Shown piece after piece: positions 34,672 to 43,450 of a DNA stretch of 64,000 nucleotides. A model generated the notes under the pieces. That model was not told the DNA's origin. It worked only from the letters and a program-made list of their open reading frames with translations, and did no database searches. The stretch is from Burkholderia sp. SRS-46. GTDB lineage: Bacteria; Pseudomonadota; Gammaproteobacteria; Burkholderiales; Burkholderiaceae. Both the position numbers and the translations under genes were made by a program. Every line of letters starts with the position of its first letter. The first letter of the stretch is position 1. The DNA is taken from assembly GCF_004343775.1 (NCBI RefSeq), contig NZ_PTXL01000007.1, positions 1 through 64,000 of the forward strand, given 5' to 3'.

Positions 34672-34698
34672 TCAAGATTCGTCCTTTTCTGCCGACAT
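34672..34698 (+). promoter_or_regulatory. Sigma28 (FliA)-type promoter of the chemoreceptor gene
   Basis: TCAAGATT (34672-34679), 11 bases, then GCCGACAT (34691-34698). The sigma28 consensus is TAAAGTTT-N11-GCCGATAA, so six of eight positions match in each box with the exact spacing. It lies 108 bases before the start of a methyl-accepting chemotaxis gene, a classic FliA target; fliA itself is at 62332-63063. Confidence 0.7.
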
Positions 34699-34806
34699 AT
34701 TCCGTCAAGCAAGTGCAGTCCAAGCCGGCGCCACCTTTCGGGACGCCTTCGTGTCGAGGCAGAAATTCCGCTTCGTGCAGCATTCGTCGCAATCCTCACG
34801 AACATC

Positions 34807-36618
34807 ATGATCACTTCGCTCCGAACCCGCATCCTGCTCATCTCCTCCGCGACCGTCATCGGTGCGCTTGGCCTGTCGGGCGCCGTCACCTACGCGACGG
34901 TGCGCGCCAGCACGACGGAAACCATCTCGCAGAACCTGGCATCGATCGCCGGCGCCAATACGCTCGCGATCAACAAATGGGTGGCCGGCAAGGCCCTGGA
35001 GGTGTCCACCACCGCCGACGAGATCGAGCACGGCGACCCGCAAGGCCTGTCGAAGCACATGGGCCGCGCAGGCGGCTTCCCGGTCACGACGGCCGGTTGG
35101 TCCGACAAATCGTTCGCGTCGTCGACGACCACGCCGAAGGACTACGACCCGACCGCACGCCCGTGGTACAAGGCGGCCGTCGCGGCCGGCAAGCTGATCG
35201 TGACGAAGCCGTACGGCGATTCGTCGACGGGCGTCCCCTACGTGTCGTTTTCGGCACCGATGATCCGCAACGGCGAGACGACCGGTGTGCTGAGCGGCGC
35301 GGTGCCGCTCGACGGCGTCCGCGAGATCGTCGCCGCCGTGCACCCCACGCCGTCGAGCCTCGCGTTCGTCGTCACGCGCGACGGCCAGATCATCGCGCAC
35401 CCGGATGCCAAGCTGGCACTCAAGCCGGCCACGGACGTGAGCGCCGCGCTCACGCAGGATGCGCTCGCGTCGCTCCAGCAGGCGAGCGCGCCGATGGAGA
35501 TCTCCGTCGGCGGCGCCGAGAAGCTGCTGAAAGCCCAGCCGGTGCAAGGGGCCGACTGGTATCTCGTGATCGCGCTCGACAAGGCGGAGGCGACCGAAGG
35601 CCTGACGCACGTGCTCCAGGGTCTCATCGTGGCGATGGTGGTGCTCACGCTCGCGGCCGTGGGCATCGCGGCCTTCTTCACGTCGCATTCGTTCCGCGGC
35701 CTGTCGCAGGTACGCGATGCGATGGGCACGATCGGCGCGGGCGGCGGCGATCTCACGCATCGTCTGCCGGTGGCCGGCCGCGACGAGGTGGCGCAGATCT
35801 CCGGGTCGTTCAACGCGTTCGTCGAAAAGATCGGCGCCGTGCTGCTGGAGGTGCGGGCCGGCGTCGAGAACATGACGGTCGCGACCGGCGAAATCGAAAT
35901 GGGCAACCGCGACCTGTCGCAGCGCACGGAAACGTCGGCCAGCAACCTGCAGCGCACGTCGGCCGCGCTCACGCAGCTCACGGCGAGCGTGAAGCAGTCG
36001 GCGGAAGCGGCGATGCAGGCCACGCGCCTCGCCACGTCGGCAAGCGACGCGGCGGCGCGCGGCGGCGAGGTCGTGACGAGCGCGGTCAGCACGATGGACG
36101 AGGTCGCGCGGTCGTCGGCGCGCATCGGCGAGATCATCGGCGTGATCGACAGCATCGCGTTCCAGACGAACATCCTGGCGCTGAATGCCGCCGTCGAGGC
36201 AGCGCGGGCCGGCGAGAACGGCCGTGGCTTCGCGGTCGTCGCGGGCGAGGTGCGCAGCCTCGCGCAGCGCTGCGCGACCGCGGCACGCGAAATCAAGGAC
36301 CTGATCCAGGCGTCGGAGGCCAGCGTCAACACCGGGGCGCAGCGCGTACGCGACGCCGGCGCGGCGATGCACGAGATCGTCGCCGGCATCGAGCGCGTGA
36401 ACCGCATCATCAGCGAGATCGACGGCGCGATGAACGAGCAGAGCGCCGGCATCAGCCAGATCGATGCCAGCGTCGCCGAAATGGATCGCGCGACGCAGCA
36501 GAACGCCGCGCTCGTGGAGGAGTCGACGGCCGTGTCCGCGACGCTCAACGAGCAGGCGCACGGCCTCGCGAGCGCCGTCGGGCTGTTCAAGCTGCGACAG
36601 GCGCACGTGCCCGCTTGA
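34807..36618 (+). CDS. Methyl-accepting chemotaxis protein with Cache domain
   Basis: A 603-residue transmembrane chemoreceptor. Transmembrane helix 1 is at about 9-30, a periplasmic double-Cache sensor (about 31-270) contains the RPWYKAAVAAGKLIVTKPYGD motif of small-molecule-binding dCache domains, helix 2 is at about 271-292, then a HAMP domain and the long cytoplasmic signalling coiled coil. The conserved tip, including AFQTNILALNAAVEAARAGE, is at about 450-475. There is no C-terminal pentapeptide for CheR/CheB docking. The ligand may be an organic acid or amino acid but is unknown. The sigma28-like promoter upstream ties it to flagellar gene control. Confidence 0.93.
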   Translation: MITSLRTRILLISSATVIGALGLSGAVTYATVRASTTETISQNLASIAGANTLAINKWVAGKALEVSTTADEIEHGDPQGLSKHMGRAGGFPVTTAGWSDKSFASSTTTPKDYDPTARPWYKAAVAAGKLIVTKPYGDSSTGVPYVSFSAPMIRNGETTGVLSGAVPLDGVREIVAAVHPTPSSLAFVVTRDGQIIAHPDAKLALKPATDVSAALTQDALASLQQASAPMEISVGGAEKLLKAQPVQGADWYLVIALDKAEATEGLTHVLQGLIVAMVVLTLAAVGIAAFFTSHSFRGLSQVRDAMGTIGAGGGDLTHRLPVAGRDEVAQISGSFNAFVEKIGAVLLEVRAGVENMTVATGEIEMGNRDLSQRTETSASNLQRTSAALTQLTASVKQSAEAAMQATRLATSASDAAARGGEVVTSAVSTMDEVARSSARIGEIIGVIDSIAFQTNILALNAAVEAARAGENGRGFAVVAGEVRSLAQRCATAAREIKDLIQASEASVNTGAQRVRDAGAAMHEIVAGIERVNRIISEIDGAMNEQSAGISQIDASVAEMDRATQQNAALVEESTAVSATLNEQAHGLASAVGLFKLRQAHVPA

Positions 36619-36728
36619 ACCGGGCGCGGCTGCCGGTGGTCGATAGCCCGGCTTCCCGGCGAACGTATCGAGACGCCCATCAAGGGGCATGCGGGGCGGT
36701 CTCGCGGGCGACGCGACGGCCTCCGCCG

Positions 36729-37439
36729 TCAGGCCGGCGCCAGCCGGGCGAGCGGTAGCGCGGCCTCGAGCGCGACGTGCCCTTCGAACGCCGTCGAGGC
36801 CGGCAGCGGGCGCTCGCCCTCGACCGCGTGCGCAAACTGCACGCCGGGGTCGTCGCCAAGCCGCACGCGCAGCGCGGCGATGCGCGGGAACGCGGCCGCG
36901 TCGAACACCTGGTGATAGTCGGCCCAGCGGGCGAGGCCCGCAAAGTACGCGTCGGCGAGCGTGCGCTGCCGGCCGAGCAGCCACGGACCGTCGCCGAGCA
37001 TCGCCTCGAGCAACCGGTGCGCGCGCATCACGCGGTGGCGGCCGTACGCCTGCAGAACCTCCTTCTCGGCGCCTGCGCTGCCATGCTCGTAGACGTGCCA
37101 GAGCGGGCCGAACGCGCTGAAGAACGTGGTGTTCAGGTAGGCCAGCATACGGTTCAGCCGGTCGAAATCGTGGCTGCCCTGCCGGAACGCGAGGCCGCTG
37201 GCGGACGCCTGGGCGCCGATATGGCCGAGGATCGCGAGGCTCTCGGTCAGCACGTTGCCGGCCTCGGTGATGAACGCCGGCGTCTCGGCGGCGGGGTTGA
37301 GCTGCAGGAACGCGTCGCTCGTCACGAGGCCGGGCATCGTGATGCGGGACAGCCGGTAAGGGCGGCCGGCCCATTCGAGCGCGACGATCGAGCCGAACGA
37401 GCAGCCGGCGGGAACACCGTAGAGAAGGATCGGGGACAT
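36729..37439 (-). CDS. Glutathione S-transferase family protein
   Basis: A 236-residue GST. The N-terminal thioredoxin-like domain (about 1-85) has GVPAGCSFGSIVALEWAG with a cysteine and two serines near the active site, and ETPAFITEAGNVLTESLAIL with the conserved cis-Pro and the glutathione-binding E-S pair. The C-terminal domain is all helical, with the LGRQRTLADAYFAGLARW stretch containing the family's N-capping Asp. Beta- or theta-like in general form. It is divergent from the LysR gene at 37546, which may control it. Confidence 0.87.
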   Translation of the reverse strand: MSPILLYGVPAGCSFGSIVALEWAGRPYRLSRITMPGLVTSDAFLQLNPAAETPAFITEAGNVLTESLAILGHIGAQASASGLAFRQGSHDFDRLNRMLAYLNTTFFSAFGPLWHVYEHGSAGAEKEVLQAYGRHRVMRAHRLLEAMLGDGPWLLGRQRTLADAYFAGLARWADYHQVFDAAAFPRIAALRVRLGDDPGVQFAHAVEGERPLPASTAFEGHVALEAALPLARLAPA

Positions 37440-37545
37440 CGGACATTTCCGGTTGATTGAACGAATCAGGATGCTCCCACGGCAAACGATCCTGCTGTAG
37501 CCGCTAGAATTGCAACCCGTCGTTTCCCTGCATGGACGCTGAGCC

Positions 37546-38457
37546 TTGAACCTGAACGATCTCTACCTCTTCGTGCAGGCGGTCGAAGCCGGCAGCATGT
37601 CCGCCGCCGCCCGCCTGCTCGACCTGCCGAAGTCGACGGTGAGCAAGCGCGTCGCCGCGCTCGAGCACGCGCTCGGCGCGCGGCTCGTGCATCGCACGTC
37701 CCGCAGCTTCCGCCTGACGCCGGTGGGCGCCGAATTCTTCGAGCACGCGCGCGCGGCGGTAATCGAGGCGGAAAGCGCGCGCGACGCGGTGCTGCGGCAG
37801 GCCGCCGAGCCGCGCGGGATCGTGCGGATCACGAGCTCGGTGCCGGTCGCGCAGCACATGCTCGCGCCCTGCCTGCCGGCGCTGGCGATCGCCCATCCGC
37901 ACCTGCAACTGCAGATCCATGCGAGCGACCGGCTCGTCGATCTCGCGCAGGAAGGCTTCGACCTCGCGGTGCGCAGCCATTTCGCGCCGCTGCCCGACTC
38001 CGCGCTGGTGCACCGCCCGCTGGCGGTATCGCCGATCGTGCCGGTCGCGGCGCCCGCCTATCTCGCGCGCGCCGGCGCACCGGCCGAGCCGGCCGAGCTC
38101 GCGCGGCACGACGGCCTCTATCCGAACCTCCAGTCCGCGCCGTGGCGGCTGGGCCGCGGCGCCGAGCGCATCGAGGCCGCGCCGCGCGCCCGCCTGCACG
38201 CGGACGAATCGACGGTGCTGCTGCAGGCGGCGTTGGCCGGCCTCGGCATTGCGTGCCTGCCGGACTGGATCGTCCGCGACGCGCTTCAGGCCGGCACGCT
38301 CGTGCGCGTGCTGCCGGACTGGCACGCGGGCCACGTGACCACGACGCTGCTGATGACGCACCGCCGCGGCCAGCTGCCCGGCGTGCGCGCCGCGGTCGAC
38401 TTCCTCGTGCGGCATGTGGCGGAGCGCCATGGCGGCGTATACCGGGAACCCGCCTGA
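37546..38457 (+). CDS. LysR-family transcriptional regulator
   Basis: A 303-residue LysR regulator with HTH at about 1-60 (LNDLYLFVQAVEAGSM, AARLLDLPKSTVSKRVAALE) and an effector domain at about 88-300. The HTH sequence with DLPKSTVSKRV puts it in the CrgA/AaeR-like subgroup. The first possible codon giving a full HTH is TTG at 37546, since no in-frame ATG is available. It lies between the divergent GST and the gudP-gudD unit downstream; either could be its target, and the GST promoter, 105 bases away, is the more usual arrangement. Confidence 0.85.
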   Translation: MNLNDLYLFVQAVEAGSMSAAARLLDLPKSTVSKRVAALEHALGARLVHRTSRSFRLTPVGAEFFEHARAAVIEAESARDAVLRQAAEPRGIVRITSSVPVAQHMLAPCLPALAIAHPHLQLQIHASDRLVDLAQEGFDLAVRSHFAPLPDSALVHRPLAVSPIVPVAAPAYLARAGAPAEPAELARHDGLYPNLQSAPWRLGRGAERIEAAPRARLHADESTVLLQAALAGLGIACLPDWIVRDALQAGTLVRVLPDWHAGHVTTTLLMTHRRGQLPGVRAAVDFLVRHVAERHGGVYREPA

Positions 38458-38530
38458 CCCGGCGATTCAAAAGCTGCATCGATCAAGTCATCAATTGGCA
38501 TGAACGCGGAATTTTCGCCATGCAGAATGA

Positions 38531-38581
38531 TCCGGACGCCCTCCATCGTCGCGCGTCGCGGCGACGGTAGAGGCGTCCGGA
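38531..38581 (+). promoter_or_regulatory. Large hairpin in the gudP leader
   Basis: Perfect 10-bp arms TCCGGACGCC (38531-38540) and GGCGTCCGGA (38572-38581) enclose a second complementary pair, CATCGTCGC and GCGACGGT-like, making a long hairpin 75 to 120 bases downstream of the LysR stop and about 120 bases before gudP. There is no T-run. It could be a terminator with poor tail, an mRNA leader structure, or a protein site. Confidence 0.45.
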
Positions 38582-38702
38582 CGGCATACGCGCGGCGGGC
38601 ATCCGCCTGATCCGCGCCGCCGCCGGCAGCATCCGACACGACATCGAGCGCGCACGACGCGCCCGCCGCCCAGCGGCACCTTCCGCTTCCGGAGGAGACG
38701 AC

Positions 38703-40043
38703 ATGAATCCGCCCAATGCGTTGCCGGCGACCGCGTCGGCCGCGGCTGCGCGCACCCGCGTGCGCTGGCTCGTGCTGGCCGTGCTGTTCGCGGTCACGAC
38801 GATCAACTACGCGGACCGCGCCGCGATCTCGATCGCGGGCCCGAGCCTCGCCCGCGCGCTGCACCTGAGCCACGTGCAGATCGGCTTCATCTTCTCCGCG
38901 TTCGGCTGGTCGTACGTCGTCGCGCAATTGCCGGGCGGGTGGCTGCTCGATCGCTACGGGTCGCGCGTCATCTACGCGTTCAGCATCTTCTTCTGGTCGC
39001 TGTTCACGCTGCTGCAAGGCACGATCGGCTTCTTCGGCGGCGGCGCCGCGTTCGCGCTGCTGTTCGCGCTGCGCTTTTGCGTCGGCGCGGCCGAAGCGCC
39101 GTCGTTCCCGGCCAACAGCCGGATCGTGTCCGCGTGGTTCCCGGCACCCGAGCGCGGCACCGCATCGGCGATCTTCAACGCCGCGCAGTACGCGGCGACC
39201 GTCGTGTTCGCGCCGCTGATGGGCTGGCTCGTGCACGCGTTCGGCTGGCAATCGGTGTTCGCGGTGATGGGCGTGCTCGGCTTCGCGTTCGTGATGGTCT
39301 GGAACCGCACCGTGTACGACCCGAAGGATCATCCGCAGATCAACCGCGCGGAGCTCGACTATCTCGCCGAAGGCGGCGCGCTGGTCAACATCGACCAGGC
39401 GACCGGCCGGCGCGACGGCGGCCCGCAGCTGCGCCACGTGAAGGCGCTGCTGAAGAGCCGGATGCTGGTCGGCGTCTACATCGCGCAATACTGCATCAAC
39501 GCGCTGACCTACTTCTTCATCACCTGGTTTCCCGTCTACCTCGTGCAGGCGCGCGGGATGTCGATCCTGAACGCGGGGCTCGTCGCATCGATCCCGGCCG
39601 TGTGCGGGTTCCTCGGCGGCATCCTCGGCGGCGTGGTCTCCGACGCGCTGCTGAAGCGCGGCATGTCGCTGTCGGTCGCGCGCAAGGCGCCGATCGTCGT
39701 CGGCATGCTGCTGTCGATGTCGATGATCGTCTGCAACTACACCGAGTCGCACGTGCTCGTCGTGCTGTTCATGGCGCTGTCGTTCTTCGGCAAGGGGCTC
39801 GGCGCGCTCGGCTGGGCCGTCAACGCCGACACCGCGCCGCGCCAGATCGCCGGCCTCAGCGGCGCGCTGCTCAACACCTGCGGCAACCTGTCCAGCATCA
39901 CCACGCCGATCGCGATCGGCTACATCGTCGACACCAGCGGCTCGTTCAACGGCGCGCTGGTCTATGTCGGCGCGCACGCGCTCGTCGCGGTGGCCTGTTA
40001 CCTGTTCGTCGTCGGCGAGATCCGCCGCGTCGAGCTGACATGA
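38703..40043 (+). CDS. gudP: D-glucarate/galactarate MFS transporter
   Basis: A 446-residue transporter of the anion:cation symporter (ACS) branch of the MFS with 12 membrane helices. N-terminal TTINYADRAAISIAGPSLAR is the signature of GudP/GarP/ExuT-like hexarate and hexuronate carriers, and DRYGSRVIYAFSIFFWS is the loop after helix 2. GGAGGAGAC precedes the ATG. The glucarate dehydratase gene follows 43 bases after its stop, so uptake and first catabolic step form one unit. Substrate is inferred from that neighbour and family. Confidence 0.9.
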   Translation: MNPPNALPATASAAAARTRVRWLVLAVLFAVTTINYADRAAISIAGPSLARALHLSHVQIGFIFSAFGWSYVVAQLPGGWLLDRYGSRVIYAFSIFFWSLFTLLQGTIGFFGGGAAFALLFALRFCVGAAEAPSFPANSRIVSAWFPAPERGTASAIFNAAQYAATVVFAPLMGWLVHAFGWQSVFAVMGVLGFAFVMVWNRTVYDPKDHPQINRAELDYLAEGGALVNIDQATGRRDGGPQLRHVKALLKSRMLVGVYIAQYCINALTYFFITWFPVYLVQARGMSILNAGLVASIPAVCGFLGGILGGVVSDALLKRGMSLSVARKAPIVVGMLLSMSMIVCNYTESHVLVVLFMALSFFGKGLGALGWAVNADTAPRQIAGLSGALLNTCGNLSSITTPIAIGYIVDTSGSFNGALVYVGAHALVAVACYLFVVGEIRRVELT

Positions 40044-40086
40044 ACGCCGCGGGCCCCGGCGGCCCGCGCCAACCAGGAGCAAAGCG

Positions 40087-41499
40087 ATGTCCGAATCCCG
40101 CAGCGCCGGCCCGACGCCGGGCACCCCGCGCGTCACGCGCATGCAGGTGATCCCCGTGGCCGGGCGCGACAGCATGCTGCTGAACCTGTGCGGCGCGCAT
40201 GCACCGTTCTTCACCCGCAACCTCGTGATCCTCGGCGACAGCAGCGGGCGCACCGGCGTCGGCGAGGTGCCGGGCGGCGAAGGCATCCGCCACGCGCTGG
40301 AGCGGATGGCGGATCTCGTCGTCGGCCAGCCGATCGGGCGCTACCAGGCGACGCTCAACGCGGTGCGCGCGGCGCTGTCGGGCAGCGGCACGGCGCCCGG
40401 CCGCGCGATCCGGCACGAGGTGACGTCGGCCGGCGAAGCCGCGGTGCTGCGGCAGCCGCACGAGATCAACCTGCGGCTCGACAACGTGATCACCGCGATC
40501 GAGGCCGCGCTGCTCGACCTGCTCGGCCAGTGCCTCGACGTGCCGGTCGCGGCGCTGCTCGGCGAAGGGCAGCAGCGCGACGCGGTGCCGATGCTCGCGT
40601 ACCTGTTCTACGTCGGCGAGCGGCGGCGCACCGACCTGCCGTACCGCGACGAGCGCGACGCGCCGTATGCATGGTTCCGGCTGCGCAACGAAGAAGCGCT
40701 GACGCCAGCGGCGATCGCGCGGCAGGCGGAGGCGGCGGTCGAGCGCTACGGCTTCGCCGATTTCAAGCTGAAGGGCGGCGTGATGGCGGGCCACGACGAG
40801 ATGGAGGCGGTCGCGGCGATCAAGGCGCGCTTTCCGGACGCGCGCGTGACGCTCGACCCGAACGGCGCGTGGTCGCTCGACGAGGCGGTCGCGCTGTGCC
40901 GCGGGCAGGGCCGCCTGCTCGCCTACGCGGAAGATCCGTGCGGGCCGGAAGCCGGCTATTCGGGGCGCGAGGTGATGGCGGAGTTCCGCCGCGCGACCGG
41001 CATCCCGACGGCGACCAACATGATCGCGACCGACTGGCGGCAGATGGATCACGCGGTGCGCCTGCAGGCGGTCGACATCCCGCTCGCCGATCCGCATTTC
41101 TGGACGATGCAGGGCTCGGTGCGGCTCGCGCAGCTGTGCCGCGACTGGGGGCTCACCTGGGGCTCGCACTCGAACAACCATTTCGACGTGTCGCTCGCGA
41201 TGTTCACGCACGCGGCGGCGGCCGCGCCGGGCACGATCACCGCGATCGACACGCACTGGATCTGGCAGGAAGGCGACGCGCGGCTTACGCGCGAGCCGCT
41301 CGCGATCGTCGGCGGCCAGGTGGCGGTGCCGGCGCGCCCGGGCCTCGGGATCGAGCTCGACATGGCGCAGGTGGAAGCCGCGCATGCGCTGTACCGGCAG
41401 GTCGGCGGCACGGCGCGCGACGATGCGATCGCGATGCGGTATCTGGTGCCGGGGTGGACCTACGATCCGAAGCGGCCGAGTCTCGGGCGGCCAGCCTGA
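40087..41499 (+). CDS. gudD: Glucarate dehydratase
   Basis: A 470-residue enolase-superfamily enzyme that dehydrates D-glucarate (and L-idarate) to 5-keto-4-deoxyglucarate. The catalytic KLK motif is at 227-229 (FADFKLKGG), the metal ligands follow in TLDPNGAWS, AEDPCGPE and the TNMIATDWRQ stretch, and the acid-base histidine is His361 in GSHSNNHFDVS. The N-terminal part lies a little longer than in E. coli GudD by about 20 residues. The next enzymes of the pathway (dehydratase/aldolase) are not in this window. Confidence 0.95.
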   Translation: MSESRSAGPTPGTPRVTRMQVIPVAGRDSMLLNLCGAHAPFFTRNLVILGDSSGRTGVGEVPGGEGIRHALERMADLVVGQPIGRYQATLNAVRAALSGSGTAPGRAIRHEVTSAGEAAVLRQPHEINLRLDNVITAIEAALLDLLGQCLDVPVAALLGEGQQRDAVPMLAYLFYVGERRRTDLPYRDERDAPYAWFRLRNEEALTPAAIARQAEAAVERYGFADFKLKGGVMAGHDEMEAVAAIKARFPDARVTLDPNGAWSLDEAVALCRGQGRLLAYAEDPCGPEAGYSGREVMAEFRRATGIPTATNMIATDWRQMDHAVRLQAVDIPLADPHFWTMQGSVRLAQLCRDWGLTWGSHSNNHFDVSLAMFTHAAAAAPGTITAIDTHWIWQEGDARLTREPLAIVGGQVAVPARPGLGIELDMAQVEAAHALYRQVGGTARDDAIAMRYLVPGWTYDPKRPSLGRPA

Positions 41500-41545
41500 C
41501 GGCACGGGCGGCGGCATGCCGCGGGCGGCCGCGCCGGCGCCCGAT

Positions 41546-42544
41546 TCAGGTTTGCGTCGCGCGCGCCATCGCGCGTGCCGCCGCGCATCGCTCGATCGTG
41601 CGCGCAATGGGCGCGGCGTGCGCCAGGCCGGGATCGAGCCCCGGATCGTAGATGGTGAAGTCGATCCCCGCGATCCGGCCCGACGCGGCAAGCGGGCCGA
41701 GCAATGCGTCCAGCCCGTCGAAATCCAGCCCCGGCGAACCGGGCGAATCCACCGCGGGCAGCTGCGACTGATCCAGCACGTCGAGATCGACGTGCAGCCA
41801 GGCCTGGTCGAGCGCGCGCGCGGCCAGCCAGTCGACCAGCGCCGACGCGACGGCGGCGGGCCCGCGTGCGAGCAGTTGCTGGATCGTGATGCGCGTGATG
41901 CCGGTGCGGGCGATATCGCCGTAAGCGGCCGCGAATTCTTCCGTTTCGGCATCGCGTTCGCCGACCTGGCACGCGTCGGAGTCGTCGACCAGCGCGCCGT
42001 CGAGCGCCGGCCAGTGCGCGAGGAGCGGCTCCCCTCGCCCGGTCGCCAGCGCGAGATCCATCCCCGCGACGGAGCCGAGCCGTTGCGACGTGTCGTAGTT
42101 GCCGGGGTGGAAGAAGTCGCTGTGCCCGTCGACGTGAACGAGGCCCCGTCCCCCCGCGCGCCGGTTGCCGAGCAGGCAGCCGAGCAGCACGCTGCAATCG
42201 CCGCCGAGCACGATCGGAAACGCATGCCGCGCGCGTGCGTCGACCACCCGCGCGGCGAGCTCGAGCGAGAAATCGCGGATCGACACGCCGTTGCGGATGC
42301 GCGTGCCGGACTGCGACGCGAACGCATAGGCGGGATGCGCGAGCCGCGACACACGCGCGCCGAGACGGGCGGCGAGGCCGGTGGCCAACAGTGCCTCGGG
42401 GCCGCGCCAGGTTTCGGGTTCGAGACCGGCCGCGTTCGGCCGAAGGCCGAGGCTGCTGGGCGCGGCGATCAATTCGACCGGCCGGGCGATACCGCGCTGC
42501 GAATGCCCGGCCCGCAGGTCGGGTGAAGCTGTCGATGCCGTCAT
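41546..42544 (-). CDS. Arginase-fold (ureohydrolase family) protein with Cys in metal motif
   Basis: A 332-residue member of the arginase/agmatinase/formimidoylglutamase superfamily. The three metal motifs are recognisable: GGDCS (114-118), DGHSDF (139-144) and DLDVLD in HVDLDVLD (about 244-249). In true arginases the first motif is GGDHS, whose histidine binds manganese A; here it is cysteine, and the second motif has Gly for the usual Ala (DAHxD). The enzyme may bind a different metal, or hydrolyse another guanidino or amidino substrate. It lies convergent with gudD and divergent from the CGNR gene. Confidence 0.82.
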   Translation of the reverse strand: MTASTASPDLRAGHSQRGIARPVELIAAPSSLGLRPNAAGLEPETWRGPEALLATGLAARLGARVSRLAHPAYAFASQSGTRIRNGVSIRDFSLELAARVVDARARHAFPIVLGGDCSVLLGCLLGNRRAGGRGLVHVDGHSDFFHPGNYDTSQRLGSVAGMDLALATGRGEPLLAHWPALDGALVDDSDACQVGERDAETEEFAAAYGDIARTGITRITIQQLLARGPAAVASALVDWLAARALDQAWLHVDLDVLDQSQLPAVDSPGSPGLDFDGLDALLGPLAASGRIAGIDFTIYDPGLDPGLAHAAPIARTIERCAAARAMARATQT

Positions 42545-42578
42545 GACGATTCCTCGCGCAGTCGTTGCGGACGGGATG

Positions 42579-42612
42579 TGCTAACCTCTAAAACGATTAT
42601 CAAAGGTTAGCA
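42579..42612. promoter_or_regulatory. Long perfect inverted repeat between arginase-like and CGNR genes
   Basis: Perfect 9-bp arms TGCTAACCT (42579-42587) and AGGTTAGCA (42604-42612), separated by 16 AT-rich bases. The right arm ends 13 bases before the CGNR start codon, the left arm starts 35 bases before the divergent arginase-like gene. The position between divergent genes makes it a likely operator for the CGNR protein. Confidence 0.7.
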
Positions 42613-42624
42613 CGCATTCAACCC

Positions 42625-43266
42625 ATGTCGAGCATTTCACCGGTTATCGAAGCGCACCCGTTCGAGGCGCGCGATTACGTCGGCGGTCATCCCGTGCTCG
42701 ATTTCGTCAACACGGTGACCGGCCGCGATCAGGCGCCGCGCGACTGGCTGCCGGATTACGACGCTTATCTCGCATGGCTGGCGAAATCAGCGGCGTTCCC
42801 CGCGCTCGACCTGCAGCGGCTCGCAACCCGCGCGGCCGACGCGCCGGCCGCGGCCGAGCGCGCGCTGCGCGACGCCAAGCGCCTGCGTGAAGCGCTGTTC
42901 GGCATCTTCGGCGCGTTCGCGCACGGCACACCGGTGGCCGCGGCGGATCTGGAAACGCTGGAGCAGGCATGGCGGCACGCGATGAGCGGCCGGCGGCTGG
43001 TCGCGGCGGCGGGGCACGTCGAATTCGGCGATCCGCCCGATCCGGCCGACCTGGATTGGCCAGCCCAGCGAATCGCTGTCGACGCGATGAAGCTTCTCGA
43101 AGCATTGCCCGGCTGGCGGCTGCGGATGTGCGCGGGGTCGAACTGCGCGTGGCTGTTCATCGACCGCTCGAAGACCGGGCGCCGCAAGTGGTGCGACATG
43201 TCGACCTGCGGGAACGTGGCGAAGGCCCGGCGGCACTACGATGCGCTCAGGCGTGCGTCGACGTAG
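42625..43266 (+). CDS. CGNR zinc-finger regulator with ABATE domain
   Basis: A 213-residue protein of the ABATE/CGNR family. The N-terminal ABATE domain begins with GGHPVLDFVNTV (about 20-31). The C-terminal zinc finger has MCAGSNCAWLFIDRSK and RRKWCDMSTCGN, i.e. four cysteines with the diagnostic CGN followed by an Arg-rich helix (about 172-208). These are putative stress- or metabolite-responsive transcription factors. It is divergent from the arginase-like gene with an inverted repeat between them, so it may regulate that gene and itself. Confidence 0.87.
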   Translation: MSSISPVIEAHPFEARDYVGGHPVLDFVNTVTGRDQAPRDWLPDYDAYLAWLAKSAAFPALDLQRLATRAADAPAAAERALRDAKRLREALFGIFGAFAHGTPVAAADLETLEQAWRHAMSGRRLVAAAGHVEFGDPPDPADLDWPAQRIAVDAMKLLEALPGWRLRMCAGSNCAWLFIDRSKTGRRKWCDMSTCGNVAKARRHYDALRRAST

Positions 43267-43281
43267 ATCCGGCGCGCAAAG

Positions 43282-43315
43282 AAAAAGGGCCCGACCTTTC
43301 GGCCAAGCCCTTTTC
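43282..43315. terminator. Bidirectional terminator between CGNR gene and tRNA-Ala
   Basis: A 14-bp stem closing on a GAAA-type loop (minus strand AAAAGGGCTTGGCC, loop GAAA, GGTCGGGCCCTTTT with G-T pairs), A/T runs on both sides. It ends the tRNA transcript on the minus strand and can end the CGNR transcript on the plus strand. Confidence 0.85.
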
Positions 43316-43323
43316 GAATTCGT

Positions 43324-43399
<76 letters not shown>

Positions 43400-43450
43400 A
43401 ACAGACACCGATCATACACACGCATTTGCGCGCTTGGCAATAGCGTCGAA

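Noticed and set aside
38703..43266. A horizontally acquired sugar-acid island next to a tRNA.
   Set aside because: Composition matches the surroundings, no integrase or repeat of the tRNA end is visible, and gud genes are common in the genus.
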